From Cellulosimicrobium cellulans (lineage in GTDB: Bacteria > Actinomycetota > Actinomycetes > Actinomycetales > Cellulomonadaceae), in the NCBI RefSeq assembly GCF_006539945.1, contig NZ_BJNZ01000005.1, forward strand, positions 174,020 through 238,019: DNA of 64,000 nt, written 5' to 3'. Below the pieces are notes generated by a model. The model was not told the origin of the DNA and ran no database searches. It worked only from the letters and a program-made list of their open reading frames with translations. The position numbers and the translations under genes are program-made. This document shows, piece after piece, positions 16,215-24,943 of the stretch; position 1 is the stretch's first letter, and each line of letters starts with the position of its first letter.

Positions 16215-17522
16215 GTGAAGAGGAACCGTCTCGTCGTCGCCTCCGTGGCGTCGACGATCACCCTGGCGCTCGCGCTGACCGCCTGCAGCACCGGCGGCGG
16301 GAGCGACGACACCGGCTCGGACGAGGCCGCCACCGGCGACATCCGCGTCTGGCTCAACGGCTCGGACACGCCCGACGCCGCTCGCGAGTACCTCAAGACG
16401 ACCTTCGAGGAGGAGAACCCGGGCAGCACCCTCACGATCGAGGAGCAGTCCTGGACCGGCCTCGTCGACAAGCTGACGACCTCGCTCTCGGGCTCCGACA
16501 GCCCGGACGTCGTCGAGGTCGGCAACACGCAGTCCCCGGCGTTCACCTCCGCGGGCTTCTTCCGTGAGATCACGGAGGAGGAGTTCCAGTCCTTCGGCGG
16601 CGACGACCTGCTCCAGGGCTTCGTCGAGGCCGGCGACTGGGACGAGAAGCACTACGCCCTGCCGTACTACGCGGGCTCGCGCGCCGTCTTCTACTCGCCG
16701 TCTGCCATCGGCTCGGAGATCACCGTCCCGACGACGCTCGACGAGTACGTCACGCTGGGCAAGTCGCTCAAGACCGACACGCGCTCGGGCGTCTACTGGC
16801 CCGGCCAGGACTGGTACAACGCGCTCCCGTTCGTGTGGGAGAACGGCGGCTTCATCGCCGAGCAGAACGACGCCGGCGAGTGGGAGGCCGGCTTCTCGTC
16901 CGAGGGCGGCCTCGCCGGCCTCGCGCAGGTCCAGGACCTCATGCTCAACGCGTCGCTCGCGCCGAAGGACGGTCAGGAGACCGACCTCCAGGTGCCGTTC
17001 TGCGAGGGCAACGTCGCGTTCCTCTCGGCGCCCACGTGGATCCAGTGGTCCATCAACGCTCCGGAGGAGCCCGAGACGCCGGACGGCGTCCCCGGCTGCG
17101 CCTCGACCTACGGCGCCGACCTCACGGCCTTCCCGCTCCCGGGCAAGGAGGCCGGCACGACCGCGCAGGTCTTCGCCGGTGGCTCGAACATCGCCGTCGC
17201 GCAGAAGTCGAACAACCCTGAGCTCGCGTTCAAGGCGTTCGAGATCATGATGAGCGACGAGTACCAGACGATCCTCGCGGAGAACGGCCTCATCCCGGCC
17301 CGCGTCTCGCTCTCGAGCGCTGTCCCGCAGGACAACCCCATCGCCCAGGCCGGCGTCGCCGCCGCGGCGAACACGCGCCTCACCCCGCCGTCGCCCAAGT
17401 GGGCCGACGTCGAGGCGCAGAACGTGCTCCAGACCGCCTTCACGCGGATCGCGAACGGTGACGACGTCAAGACCGTCGCCGCGGACCTGGACGCGAAGAT
17501 CGAGGAGATCCTCAACAGCTGA
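16215..17522 (+). CDS. Sugar ABC transporter substrate-binding lipoprotein
   Basis: GTG 16215 follows GAGAGGAAG; an earlier in-frame ATG lacks a ribosome site. The 435-aa protein has a lipobox ending at Cys24 (LALALTAC), then a family-1 extracellular solute-binding domain (IRVWLNGSD, DVVEVGNTQSPAF, then YALPYYAGSRAVFY and FVWENGGF). It would capture an oligosaccharide outside the membrane for the two permeases downstream. The ROK kinase and nagB in the same run favour GlcNAc or chito-oligosaccharides. No ATPase is encoded nearby, so a shared MsiK-type ATPase is expected elsewhere. Confidence 0.88.
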   Translation: MKRNRLVVASVASTITLALALTACSTGGGSDDTGSDEAATGDIRVWLNGSDTPDAAREYLKTTFEEENPGSTLTIEEQSWTGLVDKLTTSLSGSDSPDVVEVGNTQSPAFTSAGFFREITEEEFQSFGGDDLLQGFVEAGDWDEKHYALPYYAGSRAVFYSPSAIGSEITVPTTLDEYVTLGKSLKTDTRSGVYWPGQDWYNALPFVWENGGFIAEQNDAGEWEAGFSSEGGLAGLAQVQDLMLNASLAPKDGQETDLQVPFCEGNVAFLSAPTWIQWSINAPEEPETPDGVPGCASTYGADLTAFPLPGKEAGTTAQVFAGGSNIAVAQKSNNPELAFKAFEIMMSDEYQTILAENGLIPARVSLSSAVPQDNPIAQAGVAAAANTRLTPPSPKWADVEAQNVLQTAFTRIANGDDVKTVAADLDAKIEEILNS

Positions 17523-17528
17523 GCCCGA

Positions 17529-17561
17529 CCGGTGGCGCTCGGCCCGTCCGGGCGCCACCGG
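17529..17561 (+). other. Intercistronic hairpin 1 (binding protein/permease)
   Basis: CCGGTGGCGC (17529-17538) pairs perfectly with 17552-17561, 7 nt after the binding-protein stop. It can stabilise the upstream mRNA or terminate part of the transcripts. Confidence 0.6.
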
Positions 17562-17576
17562 AGGCTCGAGCCGTCA

Positions 17577-17608
17577 GGGGTGGGGTCTCCTTCAGGAGCC
17601 CCCACCCC
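17577..17608 (+). other. Intercistronic hairpin 2 (binding protein/permease)
   Basis: GGGGTGGGG (17577-17585) pairs with 17600-17608, with an inner CTCC/GGAG stem and a TTCA loop. With hairpin 1 it makes a double barrier that would give more binding protein than permease, as in other binding-protein operons. Confidence 0.65.
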
Positions 17609-17671
17609 TTCCCACGACGGGCCGTCGGCACGTCTCCGCGCACCACCGCGCACCCCTGACGGAGTGAGGAA

Positions 17672-18628
17672 ATGAGCTCAACCACCCTCGAACCCCGCAC
17701 CGAGCGCTCCGGCGCGCCGGTGCGGCCCCCCAAGAAGCGGCGTCCGCCGGTCCTCCCCTGGACGCTCCTCGTCCCCAGCCTCGTCGTGCTGGGGGTCCTG
17801 GTCGGGTACCCGATCGTCCGACTGATCGTCATGTCGTTCCAGGAGTACGAGCGGGCCCAGCTCATGGGCCAGCCCGCCGAGTGGGTCGGCTTCGACAACT
17901 ACGTCCAGGTCCTCACGGACGTCGACGGCTTCTGGACCGTGCTGCTGCGCAGCTTCGTCTTCATGGTCGTCTGCGTCACGCTGACGATGGTCCTGGGCAC
18001 GCTCATCGCGCTGCTCATGATGCGGCTCGGCAAGGGCTTCCGCCTGCTCGTCTCCGTCGGGCTGCTGCTGGCCTGGGCCATGCCGGCACTCGCCGCGACG
18101 ATCGTCTGGGGCTGGATCTTCGACACCCAGTACGGCGTCATCAACAACCTGCTGACGAAGATCACGGGCGACAACTGGATGGGCCACTCCTGGCTCCTCA
18201 ACCCGCTCCAGTTCTTCCTCATCGCCACGATCATCATCGTGTGGGGCGCGATCCCGTTCGTCGCGTTCACGATGTACGCGGGCCTCACGCAGATCCCCGG
18301 CGAGGTGCTCGAGGCCGCGCAGCTCGACGGCGCGGGCCCGTTCCAGCGCTTCCGGCTCATCATGATCCCGTACGTGCGCAGCATCATCACGGTGCTCATC
18401 GTCCTGTCGATCATCTGGGACCTGCGGGTGTTCACACAGATCTACGCGCTCCAGGGCGTGGGTGGTGACCGCGAGAAGACGAACACGATCGGCGTGTACA
18501 TCTACCAGATGGGTATGGCCCAGGGTCACTACGGGCTGGCCGGCGCGATCTCGGTGATCTTCGTCTTCATCATGCTCGCCATCTCCTTCTACTACGTGCG
18601 CCAGACGATCCGGGAGGAAGAACTGTGA
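17672..18628 (+). CDS. Sugar ABC transporter permease (MalF-like)
   Basis: This 318-aa protein has six predicted membrane helices and the cytoplasmic EAA loop with EVLEAAQLDGAGPFQRFRLI (about 209-228), which contacts the ATPase. ATG 17672 follows GTGAGGAA. It is the first of two permeases; its stop overlaps the next GTG (GTGA). Confidence 0.88.
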   Translation: MSSTTLEPRTERSGAPVRPPKKRRPPVLPWTLLVPSLVVLGVLVGYPIVRLIVMSFQEYERAQLMGQPAEWVGFDNYVQVLTDVDGFWTVLLRSFVFMVVCVTLTMVLGTLIALLMMRLGKGFRLLVSVGLLLAWAMPALAATIVWGWIFDTQYGVINNLLTKITGDNWMGHSWLLNPLQFFLIATIIIVWGAIPFVAFTMYAGLTQIPGEVLEAAQLDGAGPFQRFRLIMIPYVRSIITVLIVLSIIWDLRVFTQIYALQGVGGDREKTNTIGVYIYQMGMAQGHYGLAGAISVIFVFIMLAISFYYVRQTIREEEL

Positions 18629-19557
18629 GCACCATCTCGACCACCCCCCGGGCCTCGGTGCGGCACGCCTCGGCCGCGGGCAAGCCTGCGCCGCGCAAGA
18701 GCCGCGAGACGCAGCGCAAGAAGGCCGCCAACGTCGGCTTCGCGATCATCGCGATCGTCGTCTTCGTGGCCTCGGTCTTCCCGGTCTACTGGATGATCAA
18801 CACGTCGTTCCTGCCGTCGAGCCTCATCCGCGGCACGGACCTGCACTTCTTCCCGACGCCGGACGTCTTCACCCTGAACAACTACGTGTCGGCATGGACC
18901 GACACGTCGCGGGCCCCGCTGCCTCCGGCTATGGGGAACTCCATCATGGTGACCTTCTTCACGCTCATCATCGCGATGGTGCTCGGGTTCCTCGCATCGC
19001 TCGCCGTGACGCGGTTCCGGTTCCAGGGCCGCCGCGCCTTCATCATCGCGATCCTCGTGGTCCAGATGATCCCGGGCGAGGCGATGATGATCTCGATCTT
19101 CCGGATCATCGACGGCTGGCAGATGCTCAACACCGTCGTCGGTCTGGGGATCGTCTACGTGTCCGGCGTGCTGCCCTTCACGATCTGGACGCTGCGCGGG
19201 TTCGTCAACGGAGTTCCTGCCGAGCTCGAGGAAGCCGCCATGATCGACGGCTGCTCGCGCGGCCGGGCGTTCTGGAAGATCACGTTCCCGCTGCTCGCGC
19301 CCGGGCTCGTCGCAACGGGTGTGTTCGCGTTCATCCAGGCGTGGAACGAGTTCGTCATGGCCCTGATCATCATGCAGCGCCCCGAGTCGATGACGCTGCC
19401 CGTGTGGCTGCGCACCTTCCAGCAGGCGACGCAGGCGACCAACTGGGGAGCGCTCATGGCGGGTTCGGTGATCATCGCGGTGCCCGTGGTGATCTTCTTC
19501 CTCATCGTCCAGGGTCGGATGACCGGTGGCCTCGTCTCGGGTGCGGTGAAGGGCTGA
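18625..19557 (+). CDS. Sugar ABC transporter permease (MalG-like)
   Basis: This 310-aa partner permease has six membrane helices and the EAA loop with ELEEAAMIDGCSRGRAFWKI (about 198-217). The N-terminal 35 residues are basic and cytoplasmic. The GTG start overlaps the preceding stop, so the two permeases are made together. The kinase gene starts one base after its stop. Confidence 0.88.
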   Translation: MSTISTTPRASVRHASAAGKPAPRKSRETQRKKAANVGFAIIAIVVFVASVFPVYWMINTSFLPSSLIRGTDLHFFPTPDVFTLNNYVSAWTDTSRAPLPPAMGNSIMVTFFTLIIAMVLGFLASLAVTRFRFQGRRAFIIAILVVQMIPGEAMMISIFRIIDGWQMLNTVVGLGIVYVSGVLPFTIWTLRGFVNGVPAELEEAAMIDGCSRGRAFWKITFPLLAPGLVATGVFAFIQAWNEFVMALIIMQRPESMTLPVWLRTFQQATQATNWGALMAGSVIIAVPVVIFFLIVQGRMTGGLVSGAVKG

Positions 19558-19558
19558 C

Positions 19559-20587
19559 GTGAGCGACCTGAGCACGGCTGCCTCGCTGAACGGCGAGGCG
19601 GCCGCAGCCCTGGCCGGGAGACCCGGTCCCGGCGGCACGCCGCGGTGCGACTCCGCGGCGACCGGGAACGCTGTCGGTCTCGACATCGGCGGGACCAAGG
19701 TGCTCGCCGCCTTCCTCGGACCCGACGGCGTCGCGCGGGAGACCCTGCGCCTGCCGACCGTGCGCGGCCCGCAGGGCGTGGTGTCCAGCGCGGCCCGCGC
19801 GGTCCGCGAGGTGGTGCGCCGTGCCGGCGTCGAGCTCGCCGAGGTCGACGGCGTCGGCGTCGGCGTGCCGGGACTGGTGGACCCCGAGGACGGCTCCGTC
19901 ATGCACGCCGTCAACCTCGGGATCGAGGGCGGGCGCTTCGCTCTGGCGGAGGCGCTGTCGGCGGAGCTCGGGGGCCTTCCGGTCCAGGTCGACAACGACC
20001 TCAACGTCGCCGCGCTCGGTGCCTCGCACCTGCGCGGGGACGACGGGTCGGACCTCGCGTTCCTCGCGCTGGGCACCGGTCTGGCCGCCGGGATCGTGCT
20101 CGGTGGCGAGCTGCGTCGAGGCGTGAGCGGCGCGGCGGGCGAGATCGGGCACATCCCGATCGACCCGCACGGCCCCGAGTGCGCGTGCGGCCAGCGCGGG
20201 TGCGTCGAGGTCTACGCCTCGGGCTCCGCGGTGTCCGCCCGGTGGCCGTCGCGCCACGGTCGGCCCGCGCCCGCGGAGCTGTTCGACGCGGCCGCGGCGG
20301 GCGACCCGGAGGCGATCCGGATCAGGGACGAGTTCGCGTCCGCCGTCGCCTCCGCGGTGCGGATCCTCGAGCTGACGGTCGACGTCCGGCACGTCGTCCT
20401 CGGTGGCGGTGTGTCCGCCCTGGGGCAGCCGCTCCTGGACGCCGTGCGCGCCGCGCTCGACGCGCAGTCGAGCACGTCCCCGTTCCTGTCCTCGTTGCGT
20501 CTCGCCGAGCGGGTCTCGCTCGCTCCGGCGGACGTGCCCGTCGCCGCGGTGGGCGCTGCCCTCGTCGGCCGTCGAAAGGTGAAGTGA
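19559..20587 (+). CDS. ROK-family sugar kinase (GlcNAc/glucose kinase)
   Basis: This 342-aa protein has the ATP phosphate loop LDIGGTK (41-47), the catalytic Asp in VDNDLNVAALG and the zinc motif CACGQRGC (208-215), but no HTH domain, so it is an enzyme rather than a repressor. It has an unusual 38-residue N-terminal extension; a later start is possible, but the GTG at 19559 overlaps the operon cleanly. Beside nagB it most likely phosphorylates GlcNAc. A deacetylase (nagA) is not in the window. Confidence 0.82.
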   Translation: MSDLSTAASLNGEAAAALAGRPGPGGTPRCDSAATGNAVGLDIGGTKVLAAFLGPDGVARETLRLPTVRGPQGVVSSAARAVREVVRRAGVELAEVDGVGVGVPGLVDPEDGSVMHAVNLGIEGGRFALAEALSAELGGLPVQVDNDLNVAALGASHLRGDDGSDLAFLALGTGLAAGIVLGGELRRGVSGAAGEIGHIPIDPHGPECACGQRGCVEVYASGSAVSARWPSRHGRPAPAELFDAAAAGDPEAIRIRDEFASAVASAVRILELTVDVRHVVLGGGVSALGQPLLDAVRAALDAQSSTSPFLSSLRLAERVSLAPADVPVAAVGAALVGRRKVK

Positions 20588-21369
20588 TGGAGGTCGTGAT
20601 CGCTCCTGCGGAGCGGTTGGCGGTGCTGGCTGCGGACGCGGTCGAGAAGGTGGTGCGGTCGCGGCCGGAGGCGGTGCTGGGGCTGGCGACGGGTTCGTCG
20701 CCGTTGAGGGTGTACGACGAGCTGGCGCGGCGTCATCGTGAGGAGGGGTTGTCGTTCGCGGGGGCGAAGGCCTTCATGCTGGACGAGTACGTGGGCCTGC
20801 CCGTGGAGCACCCCGAGCGGTACCGGAACGTGATCGAGACCGAGATCGCCTCGCGGGTGGACTTCGCCCCGGGTGCGGTGCAGGGCCCGGACGGCAACGC
20901 GGCGGACCTGGTCGCGGCGTGCGCGGCCTACGAGGAGTCGATCGCGGGTGCGGGGGGTGTGGACCTGCAGATCCTGGGGATCGGGACGGACGGGCACATC
21001 GCGTTCAACGAGCCGGGGTCGTCCCTGGCCTCGCGCACGCGGATCAAGACGTTGACGGCGCAGACCCGTGAGGACAACGCGCGGTTCTTCGGTGACGACG
21101 TGGACCAGGTGCCGCGGCACTGCCTGACGCAGGGGCTGGCGACGATCATGTCGGCGCGGCACCTGGTGCTGCTGGCCACGGGCAAGGGCAAGGCGGAGGC
21201 GGTGCACCAGCTCGTGGAGGGCCCGATCTCGGCGTTGTGGCCCGCGACGATCATGCAGATGCACCCGCACGCCACGGTGCTGGTCGACGACGCGGCGGCC
21301 TCGCGCCTGCAGCTCGGTGACTACTACCGCCAGACGTACGCGTCCAAGCCCGACTGGCAGGGCCTGTAG
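20587..21369 (+). CDS. nagB: Glucosamine-6-phosphate deaminase
   Basis: NagB converts glucosamine-6-phosphate to fructose-6-phosphate and ammonia. The 260-aa protein shows ATGSSPLRVY, the catalytic AFMLDEYVGLP (about 61-71) and GIGTDGHIAFNEPGS (about 132-146). ATG 20587 shares one base with the previous stop (TGATG) and has AAAGGTGAAG upstream. Codon choice differs from the neighbours: many CTG, TTG and GGT/GGG codons where adjacent genes use CTC and GGC, hinting at a separate history. Confidence 0.93.
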   Translation: MEVVIAPAERLAVLAADAVEKVVRSRPEAVLGLATGSSPLRVYDELARRHREEGLSFAGAKAFMLDEYVGLPVEHPERYRNVIETEIASRVDFAPGAVQGPDGNAADLVAACAAYEESIAGAGGVDLQILGIGTDGHIAFNEPGSSLASRTRIKTLTAQTREDNARFFGDDVDQVPRHCLTQGLATIMSARHLVLLATGKGKAEAVHQLVEGPISALWPATIMQMHPHATVLVDDAAASRLQLGDYYRQTYASKPDWQGL

Positions 21370-21553
21370 CCGATCTGTCGAGGAACTCTCGCGGGCCGTC
21401 GCCCGCGAGGCACAGCCGCCCGTCGGCGCGCGGTCCACGCCCCTGGACCGCCGCGCCGGCGGGCTCTTCTCGTCGCCCTGCGGGGCGGTTCGCGGCACTC
21501 GCGGACGACGCCGCGCCGCACGGGTGTCGGCGCACCGACGTAGACTTCCCTCC

Positions 21554-21889
21554 ATGATCGAACTCCGTGCGAGCACGCCCCCCGGGGGTCCTGAGGACCC
21601 GTTCCGGAACCCCGCGACCGAGCCGACGACCGGCACGTCGACCGGGGTGCTCGAGCGCGAGGAGACGCGCGAGCAGACCGAGCCGGGCGACCACGAGCGC
21701 TTCGCGCACTACGTGCGCAAGGAGAAGATCATGGAGTCCGCGCTCTCCGGCAAGCCGGTGATCGCGCTGTGCGGCAAGGTGTGGGTGCCCGGGCGCGACC
21801 CGAACAAGTTCCCCGTGTGCCCCACGTGCAAGGAGATCTACGAGGGTCTGCGGGACCCGCAGGACGGCGAGGGTGACTCCGGCAAGTGA
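21554..21889 (+). CDS. DUF3039-domain protein
   Basis: The 111-aa protein has the conserved DHERFAHYVRKEKIMESALS segment, then ALCGKVWVPGRDPNKFPVCP and TCKEIYEGL, with three Cys (one in ALCGK, then CPTC) that look like a metal site. This small family is common in actinobacteria and its role is unknown. ATG 21554 lies 7 nt after TAGACT (21541-21546) without a ribosome site, so it is probably leaderless. Its stop overlaps the helicase start. Confidence 0.8.
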   Translation: MIELRASTPPGGPEDPFRNPATEPTTGTSTGVLEREETREQTEPGDHERFAHYVRKEKIMESALSGKPVIALCGKVWVPGRDPNKFPVCPTCKEIYEGLRDPQDGEGDSGK

Positions 21890-23739
21890 GCGCGGAGCAC
21901 CATACGACGTCCACCGGTCACTCCGTCCCCGACACCCGTAGCAGGACCACCCCGCCTGCACCCCAGAGCCCGTCCTCGGCGGCGGCCTCGCACCTCTCGC
22001 CCGCGTTCCCGCGCCGTGCCCCGTGGGGCTCGGCGTCGAAGCTGCGCGCCTGGCAGGCGGAGGCCCTCGAGCTCTACCGCACGCGCGCGCCGCGCGACTT
22101 CCTCGCCGTCGCGACCCCCGGCGCGGGCAAGACGACGTTCGCGCTGCGTGTCGCGACCGAGCTGCTCGAGCAGGGGATCGTGCGCCGGGTGACGGTCGTC
22201 GCGCCGACCGAGCACCTCAAGCACCAGTGGGCCGACGCCGCCGCGCGCGTCGGCATCCGCATCGACCCGAACTTCCGCAACAGCCAGGGCCGGCACGGCG
22301 CCCACTACGACGGTGTCGCGCTGACCTACGCGCAGATCGCCGCCAAGCCCGCGCTGCACGCGGCACGCACGACGGCAGACCGCACGCTCGTCATCCTCGA
22401 CGAGGTGCACCACGGCGGCGACGCGCTGTCATGGGGCGACGCGGTGCGTGAGGCGTTCGAGGACGCGACGCGCCGTCTCGCGCTCACGGGCACGCCGTTC
22501 CGCTCCGACACCGCCGCGATCCCGTTCGTCGAGTACGACCGCGGGCCTGACGGCATCCGGCGCTCTCGCGCGGACTACACGTACGGCTACGGCGACGCGC
22601 TGCGCGACCACGTCGTCCGGCCGGTGCTGTTCCTGTCGTACTCGGGGAACATGCGCTGGCGCACCAAGGCCGGCGACGAGGTGAGCGCGCGTCTCGGCGA
22701 GGCGCTCACCAAGGACATGACGGGCCAGGCGTGGCGCACCGCGCTCGACCCGAACGGCGAGTGGATCCCGTCGGTCCTCGCGGCGGCGGACAAGCGGCTC
22801 ACCGAGGTGCGGCGAGCGATCCCCGACGCCGGGGGACTGGTCATCGCGACCGACCAGACCGACGCCCGCGCCTACGCGGGCCACCTCGCTCGGATCACCG
22901 GGAAGTCCCCGACCGTGGTGCTGTCGGACGACGACGGGGCGAGCAGCCGCATCGAGGAGTTCTCCGACGGCGACGGTCGGTGGATGGTCGCCGTGCGCAT
23001 GGTGTCGGAGGGCGTGGACGTCCCGCGCCTCGCCGTCGGCGTGTACGCGACCTCGACGGCGACCCCGCTGTTCTTCGCGCAGGCCGTCGGGCGGTTCGTG
23101 CGGGCGCGCAAGCGGGGGGAGACGGCGTCGGTGTTCCTGCCGAGCGTCCCGCACCTGCTGGAGCTCGCGAACGGGCTCGAGATCGAGCGCGACCACGCGC
23201 TCGACCGGCCGCTCACCGCGGAGGAGCAGGGCGAGGGGTTCAACCCCGAGGACGCGCTGCTGGCGGAGGCGAACCGGGAGGACAAGGCGTCGGGCGAGCT
23301 CGTCCAGGGCTCGTTCGAGGCGCTCGAGGCGCAGGCCTCGTTCGACCGCGTGCTGTTCGACGGCGGCGAGTTCGGCACGGGCGCGGACGTCGGGTCGGAC
23401 GAGGAGCTCGACTTCCTCGGTCTCCCCGGCCTCCTCGACGCGGACCAGGTCACCACGCTGCTGCGCCAGCGTCAGGCCGACCAGCTCAGCGCCCGATCGA
23501 AGACCACGCAGTCGGCGGAGCGCGAGCGGTCCGAGATGGACCACCGTCGGGCGGCCGAGCTCCGCAAGGAGCTCCAGCAGCTCGTGTCCGCGTGGTCGCG
23601 CCGCAGCGGGCAGCCGCACGGCTCGGTGCACACCGAGCTGCGTCGCCGCTGCGGCGGACCCGAGGTGCCGCTCGCGACGGTCGAACAGCTCGACGCCCGC
23701 GTCGCGACCGTCCGCGGCTGGTTCGTCGGCAAGCGATGA
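21886..23739 (+). CDS. Superfamily II DEAD/DEAH-box helicase
   Basis: This 617-aa protein has motif I ATPGAGKTT (about 76-84), motif II DEVHH (172-176), motif III ALTGTPFR, and the C-terminal motif VI AVGRFVRARKRGE (about 400-412), so both RecA-like lobes are present. A Glu/Gln-rich helical region (about 520-575) follows. It resembles the DNA-repair or restriction-type helicases found next to DUF3039 genes in actinobacteria. The GTG start overlaps the DUF3039 stop. The substrate is unknown. Confidence 0.85.
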   Translation: MSAEHHTTSTGHSVPDTRSRTTPPAPQSPSSAAASHLSPAFPRRAPWGSASKLRAWQAEALELYRTRAPRDFLAVATPGAGKTTFALRVATELLEQGIVRRVTVVAPTEHLKHQWADAAARVGIRIDPNFRNSQGRHGAHYDGVALTYAQIAAKPALHAARTTADRTLVILDEVHHGGDALSWGDAVREAFEDATRRLALTGTPFRSDTAAIPFVEYDRGPDGIRRSRADYTYGYGDALRDHVVRPVLFLSYSGNMRWRTKAGDEVSARLGEALTKDMTGQAWRTALDPNGEWIPSVLAAADKRLTEVRRAIPDAGGLVIATDQTDARAYAGHLARITGKSPTVVLSDDDGASSRIEEFSDGDGRWMVAVRMVSEGVDVPRLAVGVYATSTATPLFFAQAVGRFVRARKRGETASVFLPSVPHLLELANGLEIERDHALDRPLTAEEQGEGFNPEDALLAEANREDKASGELVQGSFEALEAQASFDRVLFDGGEFGTGADVGSDEELDFLGLPGLLDADQVTTLLRQRQADQLSARSKTTQSAERERSEMDHRRAAELRKELQQLVSAWSRRSGQPHGSVHTELRRRCGGPEVPLATVEQLDARVATVRGWFVGKR

Positions 23740-23800
23740 GGCCCTTCGTGGGCGCGGCGCCCTGCCGGGGAGTCGCGGCCGGCAGCGGTCGGCACCGCGA

Positions 23801-24418
23801 TCACAGCCCGGCGAGCCCGGGTTGCGGGCATGCGGTGTTGATCCGCAGCTGCTCGGCCTCGGCGCGCTCGACCGGCAGTGTGCCGAGTGCGCCGACGAAC
23901 GCCTCGTAGGCGCTCCACGCCATTCCTTGCGACGCGACGAACTCGGACTCGCTGACGGGTTCGGGGATCGAGTAGCCCTGGGCGAGCAGGCACTCTCTCG
24001 TGTCGAGCTGGCGCTCGTAGAGGCCGTGGAGCTGGCTCGTGGTCAACGGGGCGCGGTAGGCGGAGCCGAGGATGGATCGCGTGCACGCGTCGAGCGCGTC
24101 GTCGAGCGCTGTGGCGAGGGCAGGGTCTTTCGCGGAGAAGCCGCCGAGCTCGTCCGTCTGGTACTCGACGCCCTGGTCCGTGAGACAACGGGACTGTCGA
24201 GCGACCAGGCGGGCGTCCTCGGCGAGCTGTTCGTCCATCCAGGCGGGGCGTTCGTACGTCGTCGTGCGCGTCGGCTCGACCGGCCCCGGACCGGCAGCAC
24301 ATGCCGCGACGGAGAGGAGCAGCGAGCACACCCCGACCGTCGCGGGCAGGCGGTACCCGAACCGCCGGGCTGCCCGGGATCCGAGGATCCCGGGCAGCCG
24401 TCGTGGCGGACGGCGCAT
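23801..24418 (-). CDS. Putative lipoprotein of unknown function (205 aa)
   Basis: The frame carries a lipobox (LLLSVAAC, Cys40) followed by a helical, charged domain (LTDQGVEYQTDELGGFSAKD, LYERQLDTRECLLAQGYSI) with four further Cys. The ATG at 24418 shares its A with the stop of the upstream small gene, so coupling is likely; it gives a long basic n-region. A 15-bp inverted repeat (24368-24399) lies inside this N-terminal coding part, so a later start is possible, though the GTG near 24330 would leave a very short signal. I do not recognise the family. Confidence 0.6.
   Translation of the reverse strand: MRRPPRRLPGILGSRAARRFGYRLPATVGVCSLLLSVAACAAGPGPVEPTRTTTYERPAWMDEQLAEDARLVARQSRCLTDQGVEYQTDELGGFSAKDPALATALDDALDACTRSILGSAYRAPLTTSQLHGLYERQLDTRECLLAQGYSIPEPVSESEFVASQGMAWSAYEAFVGALGTLPVERAEAEQLRINTACPQPGLAGL
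24368..24399 (-). terminator. 15-bp inverted repeat after the small secreted protein gene
   Basis: Arms 24368-24382 and 24385-24399 are perfect complements with only two bases between, giving about a 13-bp stem and a 6-nt loop. It lies 18 nt past the stop of the gene at 24418-24750 and inside the predicted start of the next gene, so it may be a leaky terminator controlling the lipoprotein. Confidence 0.6.
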
Positions 24419-24750
24419 CAGTAGATGCAGCCCTTGCTGATCGACAGGGTGGATCCGCCACCCCACACCATCCACTCGCCCGAGCGGACGCCGTAGGCGT
24501 TGTACCGGTAGGTCTTCGTGGTGGAGGTCCCCCAGTTGTAGCTGCCCGACGGGGAACCGATCCGGCTCCTCCCCGGGGCCCAGATGCTCACGCTGTACTT
24601 CGAGGTCCCGGCGACCCATGAACCGCCCGACGCCGCCGAGCAGCTCGTGTCGGGGTACGCGTTCACGTTGGCGGACGCGGTGCTCGCGCCGGAAAGGAGA
24701 GACGCCGCCACCACGAGGGCGACGACGGCTGCCTTGAAGGACGTCTTCAT
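24418..24750 (-). CDS. Small secreted protein of unknown function (110 aa)
   Basis: ATG 24750 follows GAGGTAGGGG. The product has a clean signal peptide (about 1-27, LLSGASTASA) and an 83-residue mature part rich in Ser, Gly, Tyr and Trp (SGGSWVAGTSKYSVSIWAPG, GEWMVWGGGSTLSISKGCIY) with two Cys that could form a disulfide. It looks like a small beta-rich extracellular protein; I do not recognise the family. It lies in a pocket between core genes and has less extreme GC content than its neighbours. Confidence 0.7.
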   Translation of the reverse strand: MKTSFKAAVVALVVAASLLSGASTASANVNAYPDTSCSAASGGSWVAGTSKYSVSIWAPGRSRIGSPSGSYNWGTSTTKTYRYNAYGVRSGEWMVWGGGSTLSISKGCIY

Positions 24751-24943
24751 GCTGTACCCCTACCTCCGACTCGTCCGGCACCTCCATTAGTGCGCGTCCT
24801 TAACGAATCGGCCAGCGATGATGCTAGCGAAGCATGGTGGCCACCGGAAGGGGTTGAGCCGACCGACATCGCCGGTCCTCGCCGTCAGGCGCGTCGTCGC
24901 GCCGCGTCGTCGCGTCACCTGTCGGGCGGCCCGGCACCTTGGG

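Noticed and set aside
24301..24500. Inverted repeat and small genes as a possible insertion sequence
   Set aside because: No transposase, no terminal inverted repeats and no target duplication; only one hairpin after a small gene.
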